Assembly (NCBI GenBank): GCA_027036655.1
Contig: JALWEC010000090.1
Location: 1 to 5,087 of the forward strand
DNA: 5,087 nt
Origin: Melioribacteraceae bacterium
GTDB lineage: Bacteria; Bacteroidota; Ignavibacteria; Ignavibacteriales; Melioribacteraceae
Reading direction: 5' to 3'
The notes beneath the pieces were generated by a model. The model had not been told where the DNA came from and did no database searches. It saw only the letters and a program-made list of their open reading frames with translations. Positions within the stretch are counted from its first letter, which is position 1; every line of letters begins with the position of its first letter. Both the position numbers and the translations under genes were made by a program. Shown here one piece after another: positions 1 to 5,087 of the stretch.

Positions 1-288
1 GTCCATCTTAACGACAAAGATATCCAGAGAATACTTAAAGAGGTTGACAGAAAAGATTTGGCTCTCGCGCTTAAAATTGCCGATCAAGCGGTACAGGATA
101 AGATATTCGGCAATATGTCCGAACGTGCTGCCGATCTTATGAAAGAAGAGCTACAGTTTATGGGACCGGTTAAACTGAAAGAAGTTGAAGGCGCACAGGC
201 AAGAATTGTCGATGTTATTAAAACCCTCGAGGAAGAAGAGCAGATAACAATCAGTTTCCGCGGCGGCGCAGAGGAAGTATATGTCTGA
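1..288 (+). CDS. fliG: FliG flagellar motor switch protein, C-terminal part (5' end outside window)
   Basis: FliG is the rotor protein of the C-ring. It binds the MS ring (FliF), and its C-terminal domain meets the MotA stator to produce torque and switching. Only the last 95 residues are here; the frame is open from base 1 and stops with TGA at 286-288. Family hallmarks are plain: IQRILKEVD (residues 8-16), then DLALALK, KIFGNMSERAADLM, GPVKLKEVEGAQ, and a closing LEEEEQITISFRGG segment before the C-terminus. This is the FliG C-terminal domain with its charged torque helix. The helix segment usually written DDRSIQ reads NDKDIQ here (residues 4-9), so charges are partly changed. An ATG or TTG start inside this stretch (for example TTG at 58) would be spurious, because the conserved domain continues upstream. 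The stop overlaps the fliH start by 8 nt. Confidence 0.96.
   Translation, partial: VHLNDKDIQRILKEVDRKDLALALKIADQAVQDKIFGNMSERAADLMKEELQFMGPVKLKEVEGAQARIVDVIKTLEEEEQITISFRGGAEEVYV
272..275 (+). promoter_or_regulatory. Ribosome binding site for fliH
   Basis: AGGA lies within AGAGGAAG (270-277), 5 nt before the ATG at 281 and inside the last fliG codons. It supports the ATG at 281, in the overlap with fliG, as the fliH start. Confidence 0.7.
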
Positions 289-931
289 TTTTGTTAAAAT
301 AAATATTAAAAAAAAGAAGCCGGTGAAAGCTTCTATGATAGAATCCTCATCAAAGAAAAACGGAGGCTTTTTGGAAGAGAGCGACGAGATGGCTCTTTCC
401 AAAAAACTCGAGAATGAATATAAGCGAGGATTTAACGATGGTTTTCAAAGCGGCGTGGAAGAAACCGAAGCAAAATATGATCAGCTACTGTTGGAGAAAA
501 ACGAGGAATTCTACAATATTCTTACCGAGATGGAGAATCAGTTTGCCGAATATGAACAGGCTTTTGCCAAAATCGTAATTGAGACTTCCGGAAATATTGC
601 TTCCAAAATATTGAAGAAAGAGATTTCCGAGCGCTCGATTATCCGGGAAACGCTCGGAGAAGCTCTGACGCAGGTAATTGCGTCGGATAAAATACTTGTG
701 AGAATTAATCCTCGCGATAAGGAAATTCTCGAAGCCAATGAAGATGGCATTGGTAATAATCCGGCATTTACCAAAATACGATTCGAAGCCGATTCGTCGG
801 TTGAACCGGGCGGATGTTGCGTTGAAACCGAACTCGGAAATATTGACGCGAGAATAAGTTCGCAGTTAAACGAAGTAATTAAACAACTGGAACTGAAATT
901 TTTGAAAGAAGACGTAAATGCAGATAGCTGA
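281..931 (+). CDS. fliH: FliH, flagellar export ATPase regulator/peripheral stalk
   Basis: FliH is a cytoplasmic dimer that binds the N-terminus of FliI and tethers the ATPase complex to the C-ring and export gate; it is related to YscL of injectisomes and to V/F-ATPase peripheral stalk subunits. The 216-residue protein has the usual layout: a basic, disordered N-terminus (residues 1-30, KKKK run near 10-13), a helical section with a GxxxGxxxG glycine repeat (G50, G54, G58) typical of FliH/YscL, a long charged helix (about 60-120), and a compact C-terminal domain. That last domain carries RINPRDKEIL (141-150), IRFEADSSVEPGGCCVET (166-183) and a final amphipathic helix, as in FliH C-terminal regions. 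The protein has no tryptophan, whereas enterobacterial FliH uses N-terminal Trp residues to contact FlhA. The start overlaps fliG by 8 nt and the end overlaps fliI by 14 nt, which suggests coupled translation and matched stoichiometry. Confidence 0.93.
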   Translation: MSDFVKINIKKKKPVKASMIESSSKKNGGFLEESDEMALSKKLENEYKRGFNDGFQSGVEETEAKYDQLLLEKNEEFYNILTEMENQFAEYEQAFAKIVIETSGNIASKILKKEISERSIIRETLGEALTQVIASDKILVRINPRDKEILEANEDGIGNNPAFTKIRFEADSSVEPGGCCVETELGNIDARISSQLNEVIKQLELKFLKEDVNADS

Positions 932-2249
932 ACAATATATATCGGAATTCAACAGAGTTATTGAACGAACTCAGCTTTTCCGGATGAACGGAAAGGTTAC
1001 CGATATAGTCGGTTTGGTTATTGTTTCCGTAGGTCCTCAGGCAACTTTGGGCGAAATATGTACGATAATTGACCATGACGGACGCGAAGTAAGTAAAGCC
1101 GAAGTTGTGGGATTTAAAGACGGCAAAGTGCTTTCGATTGCATTGGGACAAGTTGAAAATATTTCTCCTTCTTGCGAAATTATTGCAACGGGAAAAAGTT
1201 TTAGAATCGGGATCGGGAACGAACTTCTCGGCAGAGTAATTGACGGCTTGGGTAATCCGATTGACGGAAAAGGTGATATTAATTATGAGAAATTCCGTTC
1301 GGTGCATGCCGACCCGCCAAATCCGCTGTCGCGTAAGAGAATCGAAACGCCTCTTCAAACCGGAGTAAGAGTTATCGACGGACTTTTGACCGTCGGGAAC
1401 GGACAGAGAGTCGGCATTTTTGCCGGAAGCGGCGTGGGGAAAAGCGTTATGCTCGGTATGATTGCGCGTAATACTTCGGCTGATATCAGCGTTATTGTGC
1501 TTGTAGGGGAGCGAGGTAGAGAAGTTAGAGAGTTTATCGAAAACGACTTGGGCGAGGAAGGATTAAAACGCTCGGTTGTCGTTGTGGCAACCAGCGATAA
1601 ACCCGCTTTAATGAGAATAAAAGCGGCGTTTATCGGGACTACAATTGCGGAATATTTTAGAGACCAGGGAAAAAACGTTGTGCTGATGATGGATTCGGTA
1701 ACTCGTTTTGCCATGGCGCAAAGGGAAATCGGACTGACAATCGGCGAGCCGCCGACAACGAAAGGATATACTCCTTCGGTTTTTGCAATTTTGCCTAAAC
1801 TTCTTGAAAGAGCCGGTACGTCGGAGGTGGGAAGCATTACAGGATTTTACACGGTTCTTGTCGATGGCGACGATATGACGGAGCCTATTGCCGACGCCGT
1901 GCGTTCAATTTTGGACGGGCATATTGTTCTTTCGAGAAAAATTGCAAACAGAGGACAATTCCCGGCGGTTGATCCGTTGCAGAGCGTAAGCAGGGTAATG
2001 CCTCAGGTAGTTTCCACCGACCACAAAAAAAGAGCGATGGCGTTTAACGAAATATTGGCGACATACAACGAAGCTGAAGATTTGATAAACATAGGCGCGT
2101 ACGTTAAAGGAAGCAATCCTTCTATTGATCACGCGCTGAATAAAATTGTAGATTTAAGAAGTTTTATGAAACAGGATATGTTTGAGAAATCAGATTTTGA
2201 TGCGACGGTTGCAAGATTGAATTCAATAATAGAACAGCCGCTGGTGTAA
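918..2249 (+). CDS. fliI: FliI, flagellum-specific type III export ATPase
   Basis: FliI is a hexameric ATPase, homologous to the F1 beta subunit, at the base of the flagellar export apparatus. It unfolds substrates and releases chaperones together with FliH and FliJ. The 443-residue protein is full length (Salmonella FliI is 456). Residues 1-20 form the FliH-binding helix and about 22-95 the N-terminal beta-barrel. The ATPase core has a Walker A AGSGVGKS (169-176, Lys175), the VGERGREV loop with the expected catalytic Glu198, and a Walker B strand VVLMMDS (254-260, Asp259). It also has the highly conserved GEPPTTKGYTPSVFA (276-290) followed by LPKLLERAG, and SRKIANRGQFPAVD (339-352). The last ~70 residues are the helical C-terminal domain. 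All catalytic motifs are intact. Start: ATG 918 lies in the end of fliH after a weak AGAAGA site (907-912). The later in-frame Met23 would remove the FliH-binding helix and is less likely. Confidence 0.98.
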   Translation: MQIAEQYISEFNRVIERTQLFRMNGKVTDIVGLVIVSVGPQATLGEICTIIDHDGREVSKAEVVGFKDGKVLSIALGQVENISPSCEIIATGKSFRIGIGNELLGRVIDGLGNPIDGKGDINYEKFRSVHADPPNPLSRKRIETPLQTGVRVIDGLLTVGNGQRVGIFAGSGVGKSVMLGMIARNTSADISVIVLVGERGREVREFIENDLGEEGLKRSVVVVATSDKPALMRIKAAFIGTTIAEYFRDQGKNVVLMMDSVTRFAMAQREIGLTIGEPPTTKGYTPSVFAILPKLLERAGTSEVGSITGFYTVLVDGDDMTEPIADAVRSILDGHIVLSRKIANRGQFPAVDPLQSVSRVMPQVVSTDHKKRAMAFNEILATYNEAEDLINIGAYVKGSNPSIDHALNKIVDLRSFMKQDMFEKSDFDATVARLNSIIEQPLV

Positions 2250-2252
2250 TCA

Positions 2253-2693
2253 ATGGGAAAGTTTAAGTATAAATATAAGTCGATAGAAAACCTTAAAAGA
2301 ATTTTGGAAAAGCAGGTTCAAAAAGAATTGGCTGAAATTGATTTGGAGATTGAAAAGGTTATCGATTTCTTATCTCAGCTTAAAATTGAAAAAGCTAATT
2401 TTATCGATAAAAAAGATGAGCCGCGAAGGACAAAGATAATCGACGTTCAGCTTAATGAAGATTATTTGATGCAGTTAGATGAAAAAATCGGGAAAGTTGA
2501 AGAAGAAATAGTTGAACTGAATAAAAAACGGGAAGTAAAATTAAAAGAGTTGGAAGAAAAATCTAAAGAGAAAAAGGTTTTTGAAATTCTCGGTGAAAAA
2601 CATCTCAATGAATTTATTAAAGAAGAAAACAGACTCGAACAATTGGAAATTGATGATATAGCTACAAAAAGATATATAAGGAAAAACAGTTAA
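2253..2693 (+). CDS. fliJ: FliJ, flagellar export coiled-coil stalk protein
   Basis: FliJ is a small antiparallel coiled-coil protein that sits in the pore of the FliI hexamer, like the gamma subunit of F1, and links it to the gate protein FlhA; it also escorts export chaperones. The 146-residue product fits the family length. It opens with a typical FxY-x-YKSIENLKRILE segment (4-19) and is almost wholly Lys/Glu/Leu heptad-like helix (about 10-50 and 70-130) with a short break containing Pro57 that would be the hairpin turn. It ends with the family's C-terminal signature, seen here as KVFEILGEKH (108-117) and RLEQLEIDDIA (127-137). It begins 3 nt after the fliI stop with no good Shine-Dalgarno site, so translation is probably coupled to fliI. 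FliJ sequences diverge strongly; the call rests on the tail signature plus position. Confidence 0.9.
   Translation: MGKFKYKYKSIENLKRILEKQVQKELAEIDLEIEKVIDFLSQLKIEKANFIDKKDEPRRTKIIDVQLNEDYLMQLDEKIGKVEEEIVELNKKREVKLKELEEKSKEKKVFEILGEKHLNEFIKEENRLEQLEIDDIATKRYIRKNS
2678..2682 (+). promoter_or_regulatory. Ribosome binding site for the YlxF/MotE-like gene
   Basis: AAGGA lies 10 nt before the ATG at 2693, near the end of fliJ. The spacing is on the long side, but the adjacent TAATG stop/start overlap also supports this start. Confidence 0.5.
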
Positions 2694-3316
2694 TGAAAAA
2701 TATAATTGTAGCCTCGCTAATTTTTGCAGTGGCGTTTGTAGCCGTTTCGGCTTTGATTATTATGGCGAACTGGGAGTTCAGAGATATTTGGGCTTTCGAT
2801 TTTACGCCGCGCCCCGTAAAAAAAGTTGTTACACACAAGGTGGTTTTTGCCTCGAAAGATTACTGGAAAATTCAGAAATATATGGACGACACTTTTAAAC
2901 CCGCGCTTCTCGATACATTGCACAAAATGTATTTCAAGAAAAAAATTGATACGGTTTACGAAGTTGTAGTAAAAGATAAAGCTTTATTGAAGAGTCTGGA
3001 TAAAGCGATGAAGTCCGTACTTGCCAAAGATAATGTGATAAAACAGAAGGATTCGCAAATAAAAAAGTTGGAAGACGAGAAAAAAGCGCTTAAAGAAAAG
3101 TTTAAAACTAAAATAGATGAAGACTATATCGCGTGGGTAAAAAGTAACGCAAAATTACTCAGCAGCCTGGAACCGTCGCGTGCGGCTAAAATTTTACAAA
3201 TTTATTCCGATAATGTAGCACACGATTTAATATTTGCAATGAAGAAGAAACAGGCGGCTGATATTTTAAGTTACTTGACGCCTCAAAAAATTGCTAAGAT
3301 TACAAGGAGTAAATAA
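2693..3316 (+). CDS. Single-pass membrane protein with coiled coil and MgtE_N-like tail (YlxF/MotE type)
   Basis: The role is not firmly known. The gene sits between fliJ and fliK exactly where Bacillus carries ylxF, and the architecture matches that family. Residues 4-24 form one hydrophobic segment (IIVASLIFAVAFVAVSALII), followed by an aromatic patch (W27, F29, W33). A Lys-rich region (42-90) is followed by a charged helix likely to form a coiled coil (about 95-142). The C-terminal helical tail (about 150-204) has two AA-x-IL type half motifs, LEPSRAAKILQIY (159-171) and KKKQAADILSYLTPQKIAKI (184-203). Such alternating motifs resemble the MgtE N-terminal domain, also found in MotE, a periplasmic chaperone for MotC in Sinorhizobium. 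The segment looks like an uncleaved anchor, so the bulk is probably outside the cytoplasm; this is inference. TAATG junctions flank it on both sides. A general FliK- or motor-associated accessory role is plausible but unproven. Confidence 0.75.
   Translation: MKNIIVASLIFAVAFVAVSALIIMANWEFRDIWAFDFTPRPVKKVVTHKVVFASKDYWKIQKYMDDTFKPALLDTLHKMYFKKKIDTVYEVVVKDKALLKSLDKAMKSVLAKDNVIKQKDSQIKKLEDEKKALKEKFKTKIDEDYIAWVKSNAKLLSSLEPSRAAKILQIYSDNVAHDLIFAMKKKQAADILSYLTPQKIAKITRSK
3304..3309 (+). promoter_or_regulatory. Strong ribosome binding site for the fliK-position gene
   Basis: AAGGAG is a near-perfect Shine-Dalgarno match, 6 nt before the ATG at 3316. It fixes the start of the long downstream gene and is the strongest such site in the window, so this gene may be initiated well on its own as well as by coupling. 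Confidence 0.85.
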
Positions 3317-5087
3317 TGGTTTTCAATTCGGTATTTTTCGAGACAAATGAGAGCGGGGAACTTGCTTATTTCGCTCGTCCGCAGAAAATCTCAAACGTAA
3401 GTTATCTGTTTGCCGATATAATGAATGTCTATTCACAAAAGAATAACGTCCTATCCTCCAAACTGGCGGCGGAAAACGAAAAGGGAGACGGAGCGTTATC
3501 CGGATTCCCGGTCTTGACGGGAAATATTGATTCTTCATCTATTGATAAAATAATTGATGTAATTAAAAATTTGTCAGGCGCGGGAAAAACGGGAATTAAA
3601 ACCGGAGAAACAGGCGCATTACAAATTAGCGAAGGGGAATTACAGAACTTACTAATGCAGATTGGCGGTATATTGGGGAAAAGCGGTCAACAACAAATTA
3701 GCGTTAAAGGAGCGATTGCCGAGCTGCAACGGAAAATTGCTTCGGGAAGTGATTTTTCTTTATTGCTCAATAACGGAGAAACCGATTTAACCGTGAAAGT
3801 TTCTCAGCCGGAAATTTCCGGTAGTGCGGGAAAAAGCGGGATGAAATTTCTTCTTACTGTTACTGAAAGCGCGGGGAAAGATTCCGGTTTCAGCAAACAC
3901 GGAAAAATCAAAGATTCTGCCGGAGAAAAAAATCCCGAAGGATTTTATGCAATATCGGTAGTCGTTCCTTCTTCTTCCAAAACATCTGACGCAGCGGGGA
4001 AATCGCTGGAAATGCTTTCAGGCGAGAAGCAGACTTCCAAGCTGATGAAAAACGTTTCAAAAGGGACGAAAAGGAATATCTTAAGCAAAGCGGAGTTTAC
4101 AAATCTTTTAAAATCAACTTCCGATTTTATTAAAGATGTGAAAAAGCGGATAGCGTCGGGCGAGGCGTTTTCAAGCGGGACGATATCAAATATAAAAGAG
4201 AAAGCGGATAAGCTTTTGTCCGAAATAGGAAAAGCCCCGGCTGACGGATTCAGGAAAGCGCTTGTAAACGAATTGAAATCGTTCTCCGAAAGTTTGTCCT
4301 CACTTAAAAATGAAGTTTCGGCTTCTCCCGGAATATCGAAGGAGGTTGACGCTGTTCTGCGGAATTTGGAAAAGATTTCCGGCGGAAATTTATCCTCGGA
4401 TAATTTTGCAAAAATCGGAGAGGAAATAGAATCGGGAATTAAAAATCTTGCGGAAGAAGTTTCACAATTTCCGGAAATGAAAAAATTAAGCTCCCGGCTG
4501 GAAAATCTTGTTAAGGAAATCAATTCCGATTTGAAAACCAAAGGAAATATATCGGGCGGCTTGGCGAGTAAGGCGGAAGAAATTCTGAGCGGAATTAAAG
4601 CCGCAGACATAAACTCTGCTTTTACAAAAGAGAAATTCGCGGATGTTAAAACGGAATTGGTTAACGAATTAAAGTCAATTTCGGAAAGTTTGTCATCGGT
4701 TAAAAAAGGTGAAAAGCTTCCGGCTGAAACAACTGAAAAATTAACGAAGGCGCTCAAAAGTTTGGAGAAAGTTTCCGTTGCAAAATCTGAAGTTAAGAGC
4801 AATTTTGTGAAGAGTGTTGCAAATCTGAAAAATGAAGTAAAGAAAATAATAGCGGAAAGTTCGGAAACTATTGACTCCGTTAAATTGACAAAAAAAGTTA
4901 GCCGGATTGTAGCGCAAATTAAAGAATTGCCCGACAGTCCGGTAAAAGAGAGATTGATAAAGGAAATGACATCTGTTTCGGAGAGTTTATCGTTGGTTGC
5001 AAAAGAGGCGGCTTCGGAAAATGAGATTGCGGGAACAACTCTTATAAGTTCGGATAAATTCGGGGAAGATGATTTAACGAATAAAGT
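3316..5087 (+). CDS. fliK: Large FliK-position protein (putative hook-length control), 3' end outside window
   Basis: This frame is open from ATG 3316 to the last base: 590 full codons with no stop. It follows the ylxF-like gene by a TAATG overlap, where Bacillus-type operons carry fliK. FliK is secreted through the flagellar export channel, acts as a molecular ruler for the hook, and switches export specificity through a C-terminal domain acting on FlhB. That domain is not in the window, so the function is inferred from position and composition. What is visible is a Ser/Lys/Glu/Gly-rich chain without a single Trp or Cys, without signal peptide or membrane segment. The N-terminal part (about 50-260) is Gly/Ser-rich and probably flexible. 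From about 257 onward it becomes helical with degenerate repeats around SESLSS (see repeat entries). Lack of Cys/Trp and an extended chain fit a secreted ruler. It could instead be another large flagellar substrate or a FliK with an unusually long ruler region. Confidence 0.65.
   Translation, partial: MVFNSVFFETNESGELAYFARPQKISNVSYLFADIMNVYSQKNNVLSSKLAAENEKGDGALSGFPVLTGNIDSSSIDKIIDVIKNLSGAGKTGIKTGETGALQISEGELQNLLMQIGGILGKSGQQQISVKGAIAELQRKIASGSDFSLLLNNGETDLTVKVSQPEISGSAGKSGMKFLLTVTESAGKDSGFSKHGKIKDSAGEKNPEGFYAISVVVPSSSKTSDAAGKSLEMLSGEKQTSKLMKNVSKGTKRNILSKAEFTNLLKSTSDFIKDVKKRIASGEAFSSGTISNIKEKADKLLSEIGKAPADGFRKALVNELKSFSESLSSLKNEVSASPGISKEVDAVLRNLEKISGGNLSSDNFAKIGEEIESGIKNLAEEVSQFPEMKKLSSRLENLVKEINSDLKTKGNISGGLASKAEEILSGIKAADINSAFTKEKFADVKTELVNELKSISESLSSVKKGEKLPAETTEKLTKALKSLEKVSVAKSEVKSNFVKSVANLKNEVKKIIAESSETIDSVKLTKKVSRIVAQIKELPDSPVKERLIKEMTSVSESLSLVAKEAASENEIAGTTLISSDKFGEDDLTNK
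3730..3759 (+). repeat. Short protein motif RKIASGSDFS, first copy
   Basis: Residues 139-148 of the fliK-position protein read RKIASGSDFS. A close copy, KRIASGEAFS, occurs at 4144-4173 (residues 277-286). In both, a helix with an isoleucine five residues before the RK/KR-adjacent core precedes the motif (AIAELQ and FIKDVK). The codons differ, so the likeness is at protein level. Confidence 0.5.
4144..4173 (+). repeat. Short protein motif KRIASGEAFS, second copy
   Basis: Residues 277-286, 138 residues after the first copy. IASG and the FS pair are identical and the flanking basic pair is swapped (RK versus KR). It may mark an old duplication of a helical module. Confidence 0.5.
4261..4449 (+). 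repeat. Degenerate helical repeat, copy 1 (residues 316-378 of the fliK-position protein)
   Basis: The unit opens with LVNELKSFSESLSSLKNE, continues to LEKIS (351-355) and ends in the DNFAK helix (362-378). It aligns without gaps to copy 2 over 40 residues at an offset of 132 residues, with 19 identities, 13 of them in the first 14 positions. The preceding residues EIGKAP (303-308) recur in altered form before copy 3 as QIKELP (534-539). Confidence 0.75.
4474..4530 (+). repeat. Weak related repeat (residues 387-405)
   Basis: After Pro386 the segment EMKKLSSRLENLVKEINSDL has the same spacing, 19 residues from the Pro to the final Leu, as Pro308-Leu327 in copy 1 and Pro539-Leu558 in copy 3. 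Identity is low, so this is a tentative fourth member of the family. Confidence 0.3.
4657..4848 (+). repeat. Degenerate helical repeat, copy 2 (residues 448-511)
   Basis: The unit opens with LVNELKSISESLSSVKKGE, carries LEKVS (483-487), and continues in a SNFVK helix (495-511) matching DNFAK of copy 1. Of the 14 identical residues in the first 16 codons, 8 use a different codon in the two copies. The duplication is therefore old and the protein sequence has been kept by selection. Confidence 0.75.
4954..5013 (+). repeat. Degenerate helical repeat, copy 3 (residues 547-566)
   Basis: LIKEMTSVSESLSLVAKEAA keeps the SESLS core and the leading Leu/Glu pattern of copies 1 and 2. It starts 99 residues after copy 2. 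The remainder of the unit diverges or runs towards the window edge. Confidence 0.6.

Noticed and set aside
879..1358. Open frame of 159 codons on the - strand across the fliH/fliI junction
   Set aside because: It overlaps two well-supported genes and has no recognisable domain or convincing context.
1355..1837. Open frame of 160 codons on the - strand within fliI
   Set aside because: It is a shadow of the strongly conserved FliI ATPase core, with Ser/Thr/Pro-rich content and no recognisable motif.
2250..2252. Possible promoter or terminator between fliI and fliJ
   Set aside because: The gap is only 3 nt and no hairpin with T-run or promoter boxes stands out there; a single transcript is simpler.
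2693..2770. N-terminal hydrophobic segment as a cleaved signal peptide
   Set aside because: The hydrophobic stretch is long and is followed by bulky aromatic and charged residues (NWEFRDIW) rather than a small-x-small cleavage site, so a membrane anchor is more likely.
3945..4802. Long open frame of 285 codons on the - strand
   Set aside because: It lies wholly inside the + strand fliK-position gene, is Phe/Ser/Leu-rich as expected from reading AAA/GAA/TCC-type codons backwards, shows no family motif, and would be the only antisense gene in a tight + strand operon. The + frame has an ideal ribosome binding site and internal protein repeats.
4261..5013. Repeats as a DNA-level tandem repeat or CRISPR-like array
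   Set aside because: The copies are irregularly spaced, differ at many third codon positions and stay in frame, so they are protein repeats.

Overview
The window is a single stretch of a flagellar biogenesis operon. All genes are on the + strand, packed end to end with no intergenic space of note. The order is fliG (3' end only), fliH, fliI, fliJ, a one-TM gene of the YlxF/MotE type, then a very large gene in the fliK (hook-length control) position that runs off the right edge. This is the order known from the Bacillus fla/che operon (fliG-fliH-fliI-fliJ-ylxF-fliK). The first four assignments rest on family motifs. The fifth rests on architecture plus synteny. The sixth rests mainly on synteny and composition, because the conserved FliK C-terminal domain would lie beyond the window.

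The DNA is moderately AT-rich, with Lys/Glu/Ile/Ser-rich proteins, ATG starts and Shine-Dalgarno sites. It comes from a flagellated bacterium, but nothing fixes the phylum. A Bacillus-like order does not require a Firmicute; the general look would also fit a flagellated Ignavibacteria-type lineage. That is an impression, not a result.

Layout: 1-288 FliG C-terminal (torque) domain; 281-931 FliH, the ATPase regulator; 918-2249 FliI, the export ATPase; 2253-2693 FliJ, the coiled-coil stalk; 2693-3316 a membrane-anchored coiled-coil protein with an MgtE_N-like tail; 3316-5087+ the FliK-position protein, with degenerate internal helical repeats. Junctions are overlaps of 8, 14, 1 and 1 nt and one gap of 3 nt, which points to one polycistronic mRNA with coupled translation. 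No promoter, terminator, RNA gene, mobile element or CRISPR was seen.

Together the genes encode part of the rotor/switch (FliG), the soluble ATPase complex that feeds the flagellar type III secretion gate (FliH-FliI-FliJ), and the presumed secreted ruler that stops hook growth (FliK). The least ordinary parts are the repeat-built N-terminal region of the FliK-position protein and the poorly characterised YlxF/MotE-like protein. I see no convincing sign of a wholly new system here.
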